A stretch of DNA of 64,000 nucleotides from Hydrogenovibrio sp049975065. Lineage in GTDB: Bacteria > Pseudomonadota > Gammaproteobacteria > Thiomicrospirales > Thiomicrospiraceae. The notes below the pieces were generated by a model. The model searched no databases. It had not been told where the DNA came from and saw nothing but the letters and a program-made list of their open reading frames with translations. Positions within the stretch are counted from its first letter, which is position 1. Every line of letters starts with the position of its first letter. Below are positions 34,633 through 42,876 of the stretch, piece by piece. A program made the translations under genes and the position numbers. The stretch lies in the NCBI GenBank assembly GCA_049975065.1, contig JBNGDN010000002.1; one strand, given 5' to 3'.

Positions 34633-35936
34633 TGTCGGAACGATACGCGCGTGGCGACAAACACCGGTTGCGGGTGGATTTGGCTTACGGTTGGCTGGGA
34701 TGGCCGTTGGCGGTGCTGGGGTTGCCGTTTTATTTTTACATGCCCAATTATTGGTTTGAGCACTGGTCGGTGAGTCTCACGGCGATTGGGACGGCGCTGT
34801 TTCTGACCCGTTTGGTGGATATGGTGACGGATCCGTTGGTGGGATTTTATTCAGATCGCTGGTTGCAGCGGATAGGGCGATTGCGGCAGATTCAGTTGGG
34901 CGCTTTGATCTTACTGGTGGGATTTTGGCCGTTGTTTTTTCCATTTGATGCTTGGTTTCAGTCCGAACCTTTCGGTTATCTGGTGGTGTGGAGTTTGTTG
35001 GCGTTTTTGGGTTGGACGTTGGTGGCGGTGCCATATCAGGCGCTGGTGTCGCAATTGACGCATCAAAAGGCGGCAAAAACCCGTTTGACCAGTTTTCGGG
35101 AAGGCTTTGGGTTGCTCGGGGTGATGTTGGCCTTGAGTCTGCCGGTGATGCTATCGGCTTCGCCCACGTCGCCGGAGGTGTTTGCATGGTTGTATGGGCT
35201 TTTGGTGCTGGGGTTGGCGGTGGGGGTGTTTTGGCAGGCCTGGCAATTGTCGCCGGTGGTTCGCATGACAGAGCGGTTACGGCACCAAGTGTCGCAACCC
35301 CCGGCACGCATCCATTTAAGCACCTTGTGGCGTCAGCACCCTTGGGTGTTTCGGATTATGCCGTCGTATTTTCTTAATAATCTGGCCAATGCGTTTCCGG
35401 CGACGCTGTTTATGTTCTTTGTCGGTTATGCGCTGGGGCTTGAAGACCAAGCGGGCGTTTTGCTGGCGGTGTTTTTTGTGTCTGGCCTGGCGGGTTTGCC
35501 GTTTTGGTTCTGGGTATCGAAAAAGGTTGGAAAAGCCCAGGCCTGGGCGTTTTCCATGGTGTTCTCGGCGGTCAGTTTCAGTGGTTTGATTTGGGTGGAC
35601 ACCGGCGACTACACCGGTTATTTACTGATTTGTATTTTAACCGGATGGAGCCTTGGGGCGGATTTGGCGCTGCCGTCTTCATTGCAGGTGGACTTGGTGC
35701 AGAAGTTGGAAGCCCAGTCGGTGGAAGCCGCGGGCACCCTGTTCGGTGTCTGGGGGTTATTGACCAAGTTGGCGATTGCGCTGTCCATTGGCATTGCCTT
35801 GCCATTATTGGATGCACTGGACCTGGAAGCGGGGTCGCCTGCGGCCGTTTCCGCACTATGGTGGTTGTATGCGGTGGTGCCGGTGGGGTTGAAAGGCTTG
35901 GCGGTGTGGTGGCTGTGGCGAAAAGGCCACCGCTGA
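34632..35936 (+). CDS. MFS transporter, glycoside-pentoside-hexuronide:cation symporter-like
   Basis: 434 residues, about 12 membrane helices. The start AYGWLGWPLAVLGLPFYFYMPNYW and the loop FLTRLVDMVTDPLVGFYSDR are characteristic of the GPH/MelB-related branch of MFS; WVSKKVGKAQAWAFSM marks the middle. The ATG at 34632 follows AGGAAAGGT. Substrate unknown; in this operon a lipid-derived or pigment-related compound is as likely as a sugar. Two exact palindromes flank its end, one inside (35537) and one just after the stop (35943). Confidence 0.85.
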   Translation: MSERYARGDKHRLRVDLAYGWLGWPLAVLGLPFYFYMPNYWFEHWSVSLTAIGTALFLTRLVDMVTDPLVGFYSDRWLQRIGRLRQIQLGALILLVGFWPLFFPFDAWFQSEPFGYLVVWSLLAFLGWTLVAVPYQALVSQLTHQKAAKTRLTSFREGFGLLGVMLALSLPVMLSASPTSPEVFAWLYGLLVLGLAVGVFWQAWQLSPVVRMTERLRHQVSQPPARIHLSTLWRQHPWVFRIMPSYFLNNLANAFPATLFMFFVGYALGLEDQAGVLLAVFFVSGLAGLPFWFWVSKKVGKAQAWAFSMVFSAVSFSGLIWVDTGDYTGYLLICILTGWSLGADLALPSSLQVDLVQKLEAQSVEAAGTLFGVWGLLTKLAIALSIGIALPLLDALDLEAGSPAAVSALWWLYAVVPVGLKGLAVWWLWRKGHR

Positions 35937-36002
35937 GATTGACCAGGCCTGGCGAATTCAATCAAACGCACCTTAACGCCGGCTCTTCAACCCAGAAATT
36001 CC

Positions 36003-36359
36003 TTAACCCAAATAGTGATCCAAAAACACGATGAGCAACAGCAATAGGCCGCTGGCCAACAGCGCTGGCCAGTAACGAAATTGCGACCGGATCAAGGTTT
36101 GGCGGCGTTTGGTGGGAAACGGCAGCTCGCCTTTGTAAATGCGGACGGCCTTAATGAATTCCGCTTTCAACGTCGGGTTCAAGCCATTGGCCACCTTGCG
36201 GGCGTCTTCCAGGGAAAAGTGCTTCGCCATCGCCTGCGCCAGCGAATTCAAGTCGCACTGCTTGAGCTCTTTTTGCAATGTTTCTTGTGGCAGATTCACC
36301 AGCCACTGAATGATGTCGTTATCCCGCTCGGTTTTAAATAAACGCTGACCCATCACCAT
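36003..36359 (-). CDS. Small single-pass membrane protein, unknown
   Basis: 118 residues. The N-terminal 80 are soluble and helical (ERDNDIIQWLVNLPQETLQKELKQCDLNSLAQAMAKHF); residues 95-115 form one membrane helix (WPALLASGLLLLLIVFLDHYL). I do not recognise a family. It may sense or anchor something at the inner membrane. It lies alone between the MFS gene and the BrnTA pair, transcribed leftward. Confidence 0.6.
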   Translation of the reverse strand: MVMGQRLFKTERDNDIIQWLVNLPQETLQKELKQCDLNSLAQAMAKHFSLEDARKVANGLNPTLKAEFIKAVRIYKGELPFPTKRRQTLIRSQFRYWPALLASGLLLLLIVFLDHYLG

Positions 36360-36532
36360 CGCCTTTTCGACAATTTTTGTAAGGAAATCGTAAGAAATTA
36401 TTCTTAGTTAGACATTAACTTTAGCACAAAACGCCCTAGGGGTGGGGGACAGGAATGGGCAAATAATGCGAAAATGCGGCGTGAGTGACCGAATTCGTAA
36501 CAGCGCAAAGGCTAGCGGCCTAATCAAAACCC

Positions 36533-36560
36533 TTGCACTCTTTATTTATGTAACTACAAT
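36533..36560 (+). promoter_or_regulatory. Promoter of brnTA
   Basis: TTGCAC (36533-36538) and TACAAT (36555-36560) with 16-bp spacing. The -10 ends 6 bp before the BrnT ATG, so the transcript would be leaderless or nearly so. The palindrome CAATGAATATTG spans the start codon and is a candidate BrnA operator. Confidence 0.5.
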
Positions 36561-36566
36561 AAATCA

Positions 36567-36830
36567 ATGAATATTGAATACGACCACAACAAAAATAAGA
36601 AGAACATTAAAGAGCGTGGTTTGTCGTTCGAACGGTTTTTACGGTTTGATCTAAGCACGGCAAAAGTCATTGAAGATACTCGTTATCCATACCCTGAAAA
36701 ACGGTATCAAGTGTATGGCGTGGTAGAGCAACGGCTTTATGTGGCCGTCATTACCCCAATTACAGGCGGAGTAAGGGTAATCAGTTTACGCAAGGCTAAT
36801 AAGCGAGAGGTGAAAAAGTATGGCGAATAA
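36567..36830 (+). CDS. brnT: BrnT family type II toxin
   Basis: 87 residues, usual BrnT length. Conserved features: YDHNKNKKNIKERGLSFERF near the N-terminus, KRYQVYGVV, and the C-terminal RVISLRKANKREVKKY. BrnT is a RelE-fold ribonuclease that halts translation unless bound by BrnA. The brnT-then-brnA order is standard. No Shine-Dalgarno precedes the start. Overlaps brnA by 11 bp. Close to a tRNA cluster, a common site of gene gain. Confidence 0.9.
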   Translation: MNIEYDHNKNKKNIKERGLSFERFLRFDLSTAKVIEDTRYPYPEKRYQVYGVVEQRLYVAVITPITGGVRVISLRKANKREVKKYGE

Positions 36831-37149
36831 AACGGTAGTGATGCCAACCGACAAAGAAGACAAGCAAGCCACACAGCACGGCCTAGAAGATGGCACTTTA
36901 ATGGATGATTTAAATCTGCAGGCAATGCAAAACCTGAGTAATGTTTTGCCGGATTTGGTGAAAGCACAACAACAAGGCGAATTAAAAGCGCGTCCAGTGG
37001 GCAGACCAAAAACACTGAATCCAAAGCAAGCGGTCACGGTTCGTTATGACGCGGAAATCATCGAGTATTTCAAAAGCACCGGCAAAGGCTGGCAAACCCG
37101 AATGAATGACGCGCTTAATGAGTGGATGAAAGAACACGCAACACACTAA
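36820..37149 (+). CDS. brnA: BrnA family antitoxin
   Basis: 109 residues. The C-terminal ribbon-helix-helix (TVRYDAEIIEYFKSTGKGWQTRMNDALNEWM) is characteristic of BrnA/DUF4415, preceded by a flexible linker with PVGRPKT. It should neutralise BrnT and repress the operon. The start overlaps the brnT 3' end. Confidence 0.9.
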   Translation: MANKTVVMPTDKEDKQATQHGLEDGTLMDDLNLQAMQNLSNVLPDLVKAQQQGELKARPVGRPKTLNPKQAVTVRYDAEIIEYFKSTGKGWQTRMNDALNEWMKEHATH

Positions 37150-37381
37150 ACAGTATAGGCATTGCCTTGTGCAGTTCACCCGAAAAAATGGCCTATCCAG
37201 CCGCCTGACAAGGCCACCTCATTTAACTTCCTTCACAGGAGGGAGTTGTCAATGCTTGAATTCAATATGGGTGAAGTGGTGTGAAGAAAGGATGAAATAA
37301 AACAAAATACCGTATTGTTTGCAATATCGTAAATTTCAGGGAATAAAAAACCAAGAACATCAATGTCTTAGGGTTTAAATA

Positions 37382-37468
37382 TGGTGCGGATGGGGAGACT
37401 CGAACTCCCACGGGTTTAACCCCACAGAGACCTGAACCCTGCGCGTCTACCAATTTCGCCACATCCGC
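37382..37468 (-). tRNA. tRNA-Leu (CAG)
   Basis: An 87-nt gene including encoded CCA. The 5' arm GCGGATG pairs with CATCCGC before CCA. The anticodon loop TTCAGGT gives anticodon CAG, reading CUG. The long variable arm (GTGGGGTTAAACCCGT region) and the D-loop with TTGGTAGAC fit a class II leucine tRNA. It lies downstream of a terminator that separates it from the other two tRNA genes. Confidence 0.93.
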
Positions 37469-37491
37469 TTGATGTGTGTTTTTAAATGAAA

Positions 37492-37518
37492 AAAGCCCGA
37501 GAGACAGGCTCGGGCTTT
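37492..37518 (-). terminator. Terminator between the tRNA genes
   Basis: AAAGCCCGAG and CTCGGGCTTT form a perfect 10-bp hairpin with a 7-nt loop. On the minus strand it runs into six T, so it should end the tRNA-Phe/tRNA-Leu(UAG) transcript before tRNA-Leu(CAG). Confidence 0.8.
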
Positions 37519-37524
37519 AGAAGC

Positions 37525-37608
<84 letters not shown>

Positions 37609-37615
37609 GAAAATG

Positions 37616-37691
37616 TGGTGGCCACACCTGGAATCGAACCAGGGACACAAGGATTTTCAATCCTTTGCTCTACCAACTGAGCTATGTGGCC
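37616..37691 (-). tRNA. tRNA-Phe (GAA)
   Basis: A 76-nt gene with encoded CCA. Acceptor GGCCACA pairs with TGTGGCC; anticodon loop TTGAAAA gives GAA; T-arm GGTTCGATTCC is canonical. Confidence 0.95.
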
Positions 37692-37884
37692 ATAAAATGA
37701 ATTCGCGTATTATAGGGAGCGGGTTTCGGGGTGTCAAATTTTATTTTCAAATAAACCGAAAAAGTTGAACAAGACCGATTTCACGGTTCTTGAATTCAAC
37801 CATTACACGAATACAGTCTGACAAATTCGGTACCAAATGTTCGGTGCTTTTGATAAAGTCTAATCCGATAATTTATTTTTGATT

Positions 37885-37935
37885 TTTCGATTCCTAAATT
37901 TGCGCCAAGATCCTGCTTGGCACTTAATTAGGGCG
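37885..37935. repeat. Possible degraded copy of the MITE-like repeat
   Basis: The stretch TTTTTCGATTCCTAAATTTG followed by CGCCAAG resembles the ends of the elements at 17766 and 18634. It pairs with CTTGGC...TTAATTAGG to form an inverted repeat, and TTTTTCGGGG follows. No clear target duplication. Confidence 0.35.
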
Positions 37936-37970
37936 TTTTTCGGGGTAACTGTTCACAAGGAAATCACGCC

Positions 37971-38474
37971 GTGAGTCTGATGCATCTTGCACGGGGTTTG
38001 GTGTATGCCGGCACCTTGCCTTTTTGGTTTTTGTTGTTCGCCAGTTTCGGCGGTGTGCCGAGCTCGTTGCTCGGTTTGATGGAGGTTTCGCGCTGGGGCC
38101 TGGCCTATGCGGCGGTGATTTTGAGCTTTATTAGTGGCATTCACTGGATGCTGGCGCTGGAAGCTAGCCAGACGGGTGAATCTAAGCCGATAAGTGAACC
38201 TAGGCAAATGACTGAACGCCAAGCGAAATGGCTCTTGCTCAATTCCAATGTTGTTGCCCTTTGGGCTTGGCTGATGTGGGGGTTGCAAGCCGAACCGCTC
38301 AGTTGGTTTGGGATGGCGCTGGGCTTTGTTTGGTTGCTTTGGCTCGAGGTGCGGCTGGCGAAACTGCCCCGTGTTTGGCCAGGGTTTTGGAGCTTGCGCT
38401 GGCAAGCGAGTGCGATTGCGGTGGTCAGTCTGGTGGCGACCGGTATTCATCAGTTGAATCAGGCGGCGTTATGA
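37971..38474 (+). CDS. DUF3429 family membrane protein
   Basis: 167 residues from a GTG at 37971 (MSLMHLARGLVYAGTLPFWFLLFASF). Four to five membrane helices, with AYAAVILSFISGIHWMLAL characteristic of DUF3429. Function unknown. AAGGAAA precedes the start. Its stop overlaps the ATG of the nuclease gene that follows. Confidence 0.82.
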   Translation: MSLMHLARGLVYAGTLPFWFLLFASFGGVPSSLLGLMEVSRWGLAYAAVILSFISGIHWMLALEASQTGESKPISEPRQMTERQAKWLLLNSNVVALWAWLMWGLQAEPLSWFGMALGFVWLLWLEVRLAKLPRVWPGFWSLRWQASAIAVVSLVATGIHQLNQAAL

Positions 38475-39910
38475 ATGATTGGGCTGACGACCCAGCACTG
38501 GCGGATTTGGTGTTTGTGGATATTGAAACCACCGGCGGCAAGCTCAATGTGGACGACATCACCGAAATCGCCCTGATTCATATCTGCCAAGGGGAAGAAG
38601 TCGGGCGGTTTCAGACCTTTTTAAAACCACGCCGCACCATTCCACCTTGGATTACCCGCCTCACCGGCATTAGCCATGCCATGGTTGCGGATGCGCCGGA
38701 TTTTGCGGAAGTCGCCGATACGTTGGCCAGTTGGTTTCAAAACCGAGTGTTTGTAGCGCACAATGCGCGTTTCGATTATGGCTTTATCAAAGCCGCGTTT
38801 GAACACGTCGGGCTGTCGTTTAAAGCGCCAGTGATGTGTACCGTCAAGCTCTCCCGCGCGCTCTACCCAGAACACAAGCGCCATGGGCTGGATCAGATTA
38901 TCGAGCGGTTTGGGTTGGCGTGTGAACACCGCCATCGGGCGATGGACGATGCCGATATGCTGTGGCAATTCCTGCAAGTGGCTTTAAGCCAAAAACCACC
39001 AGGCCTGGTTTGGGAGGCGATTAAGCAGCAGCTTAAATTGCCCAGCCTGCCATCCCACCTGGACCCGCACAGTTTGGACGACTGCCCAGAAAGCCCCGGC
39101 GTGTATCGGTTTTACAATGCGCAGCGGCAGATTATTTATGTCGGCAAATCGGTCAACCTGCGCAGTCGAATCCTCAGCCACTTTAGCGTGGGGCGTAAAA
39201 ACGCCAAAGACCTGAATATCGCCCATGAGATGACCGATGTTGATTGGATTCAATGCGCGGGGGATCTGGGTGCACAGCTGCTGGAAGCGAAACTGATAAA
39301 AGAACTCAGTCCGAAATACAATGTGCGGCTGAAAAAAACCACCCGGCTTTGGAGCTTTGAGACGGCGGCAGACGCACAAGGCTACCACCATCTCAAGCTG
39401 GTCAGCACCGAACAGCTCAGTGCGGAGCGCCTGCAAAACCGATACGGCTTATACCGCTCCAAAAAACAAGCCCTCAGCGCCCTGGAAAAACTCGTGCAAC
39501 AATACCAGCTGTGCCAGCGGCTGACCGGCTTGGAAAACAAACGAAACGGTGCCTGTTTTGCATTCCAGCTCAAACGCTGCAAAGGCGCCTGCTGTGGGCA
39601 AGAGCCGCCAGATACGTATAATGTGCGACTGAATATGGCCCTAGCCCCACTTCGAGAAAAAGCCTGGCCTTGGCCGGGCGCGATTTTGGTCAAAGAACAA
39701 CAGGCCGCGCTGGAGCAAGTGCATTTGATTGATCAATGGTGCTGGCTGGGCAGTGCGCAAGACGAAAGCCAGCTGCAAGACATACTGGCCTCCCAATCCA
39801 CTTCCCATCAAATCGAGTTGGATGTGTATAAAATCCTCATCAAATTCCTGCTGAACCCCAGCCCAAAAATTCAGGTGCACCCGCTAACCCGAGCCGGGTA
39901 TCCAGATTAA
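38471..39910 (+). CDS. DnaQ-type exonuclease fused to a GIY-YIG nuclease (Cho-like)
   Basis: 479 residues. Residues 10-185 form a DEDDh 3'-5' exonuclease: FVDIETTGGKLNVDDITEIA, HNARFDYGFI and HRAMDDADML. Residues about 200-300 are a GIY-YIG domain similar to the UvrC N-terminus (PGVYRFYNAQRQIIYVGKSVNLRSRI, with the Glu in LEAKLIKELSPKYN), followed by a UvrC-like C-rich segment (CFAFQLKRCKGACCG). This exonuclease-Cho fusion is known in several bacteria and is thought to act in DNA repair. ATG chosen at 38471, in a 4-bp overlap with DUF3429. Confidence 0.88.
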   Translation: MNDWADDPALADLVFVDIETTGGKLNVDDITEIALIHICQGEEVGRFQTFLKPRRTIPPWITRLTGISHAMVADAPDFAEVADTLASWFQNRVFVAHNARFDYGFIKAAFEHVGLSFKAPVMCTVKLSRALYPEHKRHGLDQIIERFGLACEHRHRAMDDADMLWQFLQVALSQKPPGLVWEAIKQQLKLPSLPSHLDPHSLDDCPESPGVYRFYNAQRQIIYVGKSVNLRSRILSHFSVGRKNAKDLNIAHEMTDVDWIQCAGDLGAQLLEAKLIKELSPKYNVRLKKTTRLWSFETAADAQGYHHLKLVSTEQLSAERLQNRYGLYRSKKQALSALEKLVQQYQLCQRLTGLENKRNGACFAFQLKRCKGACCGQEPPDTYNVRLNMALAPLREKAWPWPGAILVKEQQAALEQVHLIDQWCWLGSAQDESQLQDILASQSTSHQIELDVYKILIKFLLNPSPKIQVHPLTRAGYPD

Positions 39911-39967
39911 AACCCAAGCTCCGGAGATGACGCTGGCGTCGATTTACCGAGCAGTTGGATAAGCATA

Positions 39968-39987
39968 AAACCCGAAAAATTGGGTTT
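39968..39987 (+). terminator. Weak terminator after the nuclease gene
   Basis: AAACCC-GAAAAATT-GGGTTT forms a 6-bp stem followed by GTTT. Located 58 bp past the stop; it may also stop the convergent hydrolase transcript. Confidence 0.4.
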
Positions 39988-40080
39988 GTTTAGACGTTTT
40001 TCAGCCGCTTGATTCGCGTTTTGCCCGGTCTTTCACCACGGGTCGAGCGTGCGTATTAGTTTGCACCTTCATTTCATATC

Positions 40081-41031
40081 TTATTCTTCCAAAAACCCTT
40101 GAAGCGCTTCATTGAAAGCTTTGGGGGCTTCTATCCACGGAAAATGTCCGCAGCGTTCGAACACGGCGGTTTGTTTAAATGCCCAATGGGCTTGCATGGC
40201 GTTGAGGTTGTAGGGCATTAAGTAGTCGTGGGTGCAGTCCATAAAGTATTTTGGCAGTGTTTTGGGGATTTGGGCATATTGAATTGGGTTGGCGTCGTAT
40301 TCTTTCCAGGCGTTGACATTGAGGTCGATATCGAAGTCTTGCGCGGTGAATTGTTGGGCATATTCCAGACCGAGTGCGTAGTCGTAAAAATAGGTGGGAA
40401 GCACCTGATGGATTTGGCGCAGGGTAATGGCTTCGAGATCAATGTTTTCTGGGATGCGGTTATCCCACATGGCTTCGGAGGTGTCGAATGCCTGTTGATC
40501 TTGTTCTTGATGGTTGCGATGGTGAATTTCGTCGGTCAGTTGTTGCATGGATTTTTTTTCGGGATCCACTGGGTTGAGCAGGATGAGCTTGGCCACGGCG
40601 TTGGGGTGTTCACGGGTGTAGAGCATTGCCATAAGAGCGCCCCAGGAATGCCCCACTAAAATCGCCGGTTGGTGCGGTGATAGGTGTGTCTTTAAGCGGT
40701 TAATTTGCGTGACCCAGCCGGTTAAGATGTGGGGAGGGGTTTGCGGGTTTTCGCCCAGGCCTTGCATGTCCGTTAAGGTGGCAAGATAGCCGTGTTGGGC
40801 AATTTGCTGTTGAATGGGTTCCAGATTCCAGCTGGAAAAGGCTGGGCCACCGCCTAAAACGATGACCAAAGGCGCTTGCGGTTTGCCGATGGCGTGGTAG
40901 TGAATGGTGGGGGCTTGGCCGTCGTTGAGTGCAATCGCCGGTGTGGTGTAGTTGGCCTGGCTGCTTGTGCCGAGAAGCGCGAGCAATAGGAAGGCACTCA
41001 GGTTGAGGGTGTGTTGGAAGGCGTGTCTCAT
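40081..41031 (-). CDS. Secreted alpha/beta hydrolase (proline iminopeptidase-like)
   Basis: 316 residues with a signal peptide (about 1-26, ending SSQA). The oxyanion region LVIVLGGGPAFSSW, nucleophile elbow GHSWGAL, and the late His in RCGHFPWIEAP complete a hydrolase triad. The GGGP motif resembles proline iminopeptidases. Substrate unknown. It is transcribed divergently from the TIGR03643/cryptochrome operon, so operator C may also control it. Confidence 0.82.
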   Translation of the reverse strand: MRHAFQHTLNLSAFLLLALLGTSSQANYTTPAIALNDGQAPTIHYHAIGKPQAPLVIVLGGGPAFSSWNLEPIQQQIAQHGYLATLTDMQGLGENPQTPPHILTGWVTQINRLKTHLSPHQPAILVGHSWGALMAMLYTREHPNAVAKLILLNPVDPEKKSMQQLTDEIHHRNHQEQDQQAFDTSEAMWDNRIPENIDLEAITLRQIHQVLPTYFYDYALGLEYAQQFTAQDFDIDLNVNAWKEYDANPIQYAQIPKTLPKYFMDCTHDYLMPYNLNAMQAHWAFKQTAVFERCGHFPWIEAPKAFNEALQGFLEE

Positions 41032-41108
41032 AGTGTGTCTCTCATAAGGTGTCTTTCATCATGTGTCTGACAGTGTTTTTTGCAGAAAAACAATCTTAAC
41101 GCGATTGG

Positions 41109-41146
41109 TTGTATTATTGTATAGCTAATATATAATTATTGTATAA
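41109..41146. promoter_or_regulatory. Promoter with three 11-bp-spaced TnTAYA half-sites (operator C)
   Basis: TGTATA (41118), TATATA (41129) and TGTATA (41140) are placed exactly 11 bp apart. A perfect -10, TATAAT (41131-41136), with TTGTAT (41109-41114) 16 bp upstream lies inside the array, so a bound repressor would block the promoter. The spacing and half-site match operators A and B. Confidence 0.65.
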
Positions 41147-41202
41147 GATTTTGACTGCAAGAAAACAACTAAAGCAACAACTAAGACAACAAGGGGGAGG
41201 GA

Positions 41203-41451
41203 ATGCTTTCAACTGAGGAGGTGTCTCGAATCATTGAAATGGCGTGGGAAGACCGCACGCCGTTTGAAGCCATAGAGGCGAACTTTCAGCTGACTGAGGC
41301 GGAGGTGATTAAGCTGATGCGGCGGGAACTGAAGCCTGGCAGTTTTCGTTGTTGGCGTGCACGCGTCTCTGGGCGAAAAACCAAACACGCGGCGTTACGC
41401 AACCCAGCGGTGTCGCGTGCCTACTGCCCCACGCAATATAAACCGCGTTGA
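41203..41451 (+). CDS. TIGR03643 family small protein
   Basis: 82 residues: IIEMAWEDRTPFEAIEANFQLTEAEVIKLMRRELKPGSFRCWRARVSGRKTKH. This is a helix-turn-helix-like family of unknown function that is typically encoded next to photolyase/cryptochrome genes. GGGGGAGGG precedes the ATG. First gene after operator C; the FAD protein starts 13 bp later. Confidence 0.88.
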   Translation: MLSTEEVSRIIEMAWEDRTPFEAIEANFQLTEAEVIKLMRRELKPGSFRCWRARVSGRKTKHAALRNPAVSRAYCPTQYKPR

Positions 41452-41464
41452 GTTGGGTGACGAT

Positions 41465-42259
41465 ATGAAGCCTTTGGAGACAAGCTTTTGTGATCGGGCG
41501 GCGCTCGTCGATTATGTGCGTCATTTATCCGGTGTGGCGGATGAGTCGGTGAGTGAACTGCGGGGCGGCGTGCAACCGGCACTTGATCGACTGCAGCAGC
41601 TGGATCCGGTGAAATATGGGCGTGAGCGCAATTATTTGGGCGGTGCGGTTTCCGGTTTGTCGCCTTACATTCGCCACGGTGTGGTGTCGCCCAAAACGCT
41701 GGCGGAGGATCTGGGTGAGCGGTTTGCGCCTGCAACGCGGGCGCGTTTTATTCAGCAGCTGGCCTGGCGCGATTTTTTTCATCGGGTGCATCAGGCGCAA
41801 CCAGAGCGCATTTGGCAAGACCACGAGCCGTATAAAACGGGGCTGTGCGCGGCGGATTATGCCGAGAATCTGCCGGAGGACATTGCTTTGGGGCGAACCG
41901 GTGTTCGATTGATTGATCAGTTGATTGCGTCGCTTTTGTCGCAGGGCGTTTTGCATAATCATGGGCGCTTGTATTTGGCGGCTTATGTGGTGCATTGGCG
42001 TCGGGTGCGTTGGCAAGCGGGCGCAAAATGGTTTCTGCAGCATTTGCTGGATGGTGACATGGCTTCCAATAATTATTCATGGCAGTGGGTGGCTTCCACT
42101 TTCAGTGCCAAACCTTATATCTTTAACTTGGAGAATGTTCAGCGTTTCGCTGGAGAGCATCTGGATTGGGCGCACCCTAGCAATCGGTTGTTTGATGCGA
42201 CCTATGACGAATTGGCGGCGCGATTGTTTCCGCAGCAAGGCGTTGGAGGCGAGCGATGA
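41465..42259 (+). CDS. Cryptochrome/photolyase FAD-binding domain protein lacking the antenna domain
   Basis: 264 residues from the ATG at 41465. It corresponds only to the helical FAD-binding half of photolyases: GGAVSGLSPYIRHGVVSPKTL, QQLAWRDFFHRV, IALGRTGVRLIDQLIASLLSQGVLHNHGRLYLAAYVVHW and DGDMASNNYSWQWVASTFSAKPYIFNLENVQRF. The N-terminal alpha/beta antenna domain is absent. The next gene, overlapping by 4 bp, encodes an alpha/beta protein that could supply the missing half in trans. Confidence 0.88.
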   Translation: MKPLETSFCDRAALVDYVRHLSGVADESVSELRGGVQPALDRLQQLDPVKYGRERNYLGGAVSGLSPYIRHGVVSPKTLAEDLGERFAPATRARFIQQLAWRDFFHRVHQAQPERIWQDHEPYKTGLCAADYAENLPEDIALGRTGVRLIDQLIASLLSQGVLHNHGRLYLAAYVVHWRRVRWQAGAKWFLQHLLDGDMASNNYSWQWVASTFSAKPYIFNLENVQRFAGEHLDWAHPSNRLFDATYDELAARLFPQQGVGGER

Positions 42260-42699
42260 GTCGAATCTTTTGGGTGCATGACGAGTGCTTGCATCGCCCG
42301 GCGGATTTAGCGGCAGGTGATCGTTGGGTGTACATTTGGGATGCCGATTATATCGCTGACCAGGCCTGGTCATTAAAGCGGCAGGTGTTTCTTTATGAAA
42401 CCCTGTGTGCCTTGGCGGAGCAAGGGTGTGAGGTGGTGGGCGGTGAAACGGTGACGGTGATGAAAAACACGGCCTTTCAGGCGGGCGACTGGGTGACGGA
42501 GTGTGCGCAAGACCCTGTGTTGCAGGCGTTGATGGCGCGTGCGCAGTGCGTCTTGCCAAGGCTGAAAATTCTGTTTCCACCAGGCCTGGTGGATTCGTCC
42601 GTCCCTTTGCCGTTGAGGCGGTTTTTTCCGTATTGGAAAACAGTCGAGCCATTGCTGTTGGGGGCGAGGCGGACAGAGACCCATCACCGTGTGCGTTGA
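42256..42699 (+). CDS. Photolyase-like alpha/beta domain protein (possible split antenna domain)
   Basis: 147 residues. RIFWVHDECL, RWVYIWDADYIADQAWSLKRQVFLYETLCALAEQG and CEVVGGETVTVM follow the beta-alpha-beta plan of the photolyase N-terminal domain (compare DxxxL...F..E.L..L). There is no FAD domain. Directly coupled (ATGA) to the antenna-less FAD protein. Two exact palindromes (42360, 42580) are in frame, encoding QAW and PGL. Assignment to the photolyase superfamily is by pattern only. Confidence 0.6.
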   Translation: MSRIFWVHDECLHRPADLAAGDRWVYIWDADYIADQAWSLKRQVFLYETLCALAEQGCEVVGGETVTVMKNTAFQAGDWVTECAQDPVLQALMARAQCVLPRLKILFPPGLVDSSVPLPLRRFFPYWKTVEPLLLGARRTETHHRVR

Positions 42700-42843
42700 T
42701 CGGGTGGTTCGTGCAAATTGGCTGATGCAGCGGCATTGAAAAAATCAATATTATCTGGCTAAAAAGTATCTGCCCCTTTGGGTATACTGAATGTTTATGG
42801 TCATTAAAAGGCGTGACCTTGTAGCGTTTTTTGAGTATTAATA

Positions 42844-42858
42844 GGGGGCTTTGCCCCC
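42844..42858 (+). repeat. GC hairpin just upstream of the chemoreceptor start
   Basis: GGGGGC-TTT-GCCCCC forms a 6-bp, very GC-rich stem that ends 18 bp before the ATG at 42877. No Shine-Dalgarno is visible between the hairpin and the start, so the structure may influence translation. Confidence 0.4.
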
Positions 42859-42876
42859 AAAGTATGAGTAGCTGTT

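Noticed and set aside
37251..37283. Ten-codon frame MLEFNMGEVV preceded by AGGAGG
   Set aside because: A good ribosome-binding site is present, but a ten-residue peptide with no regulated neighbour cannot be supported as a leader peptide.
37125..37382. CRISPR-like or other repeat array near the tRNA genes
   Set aside because: Only short AT-rich similarities; no regularly spaced direct repeats.
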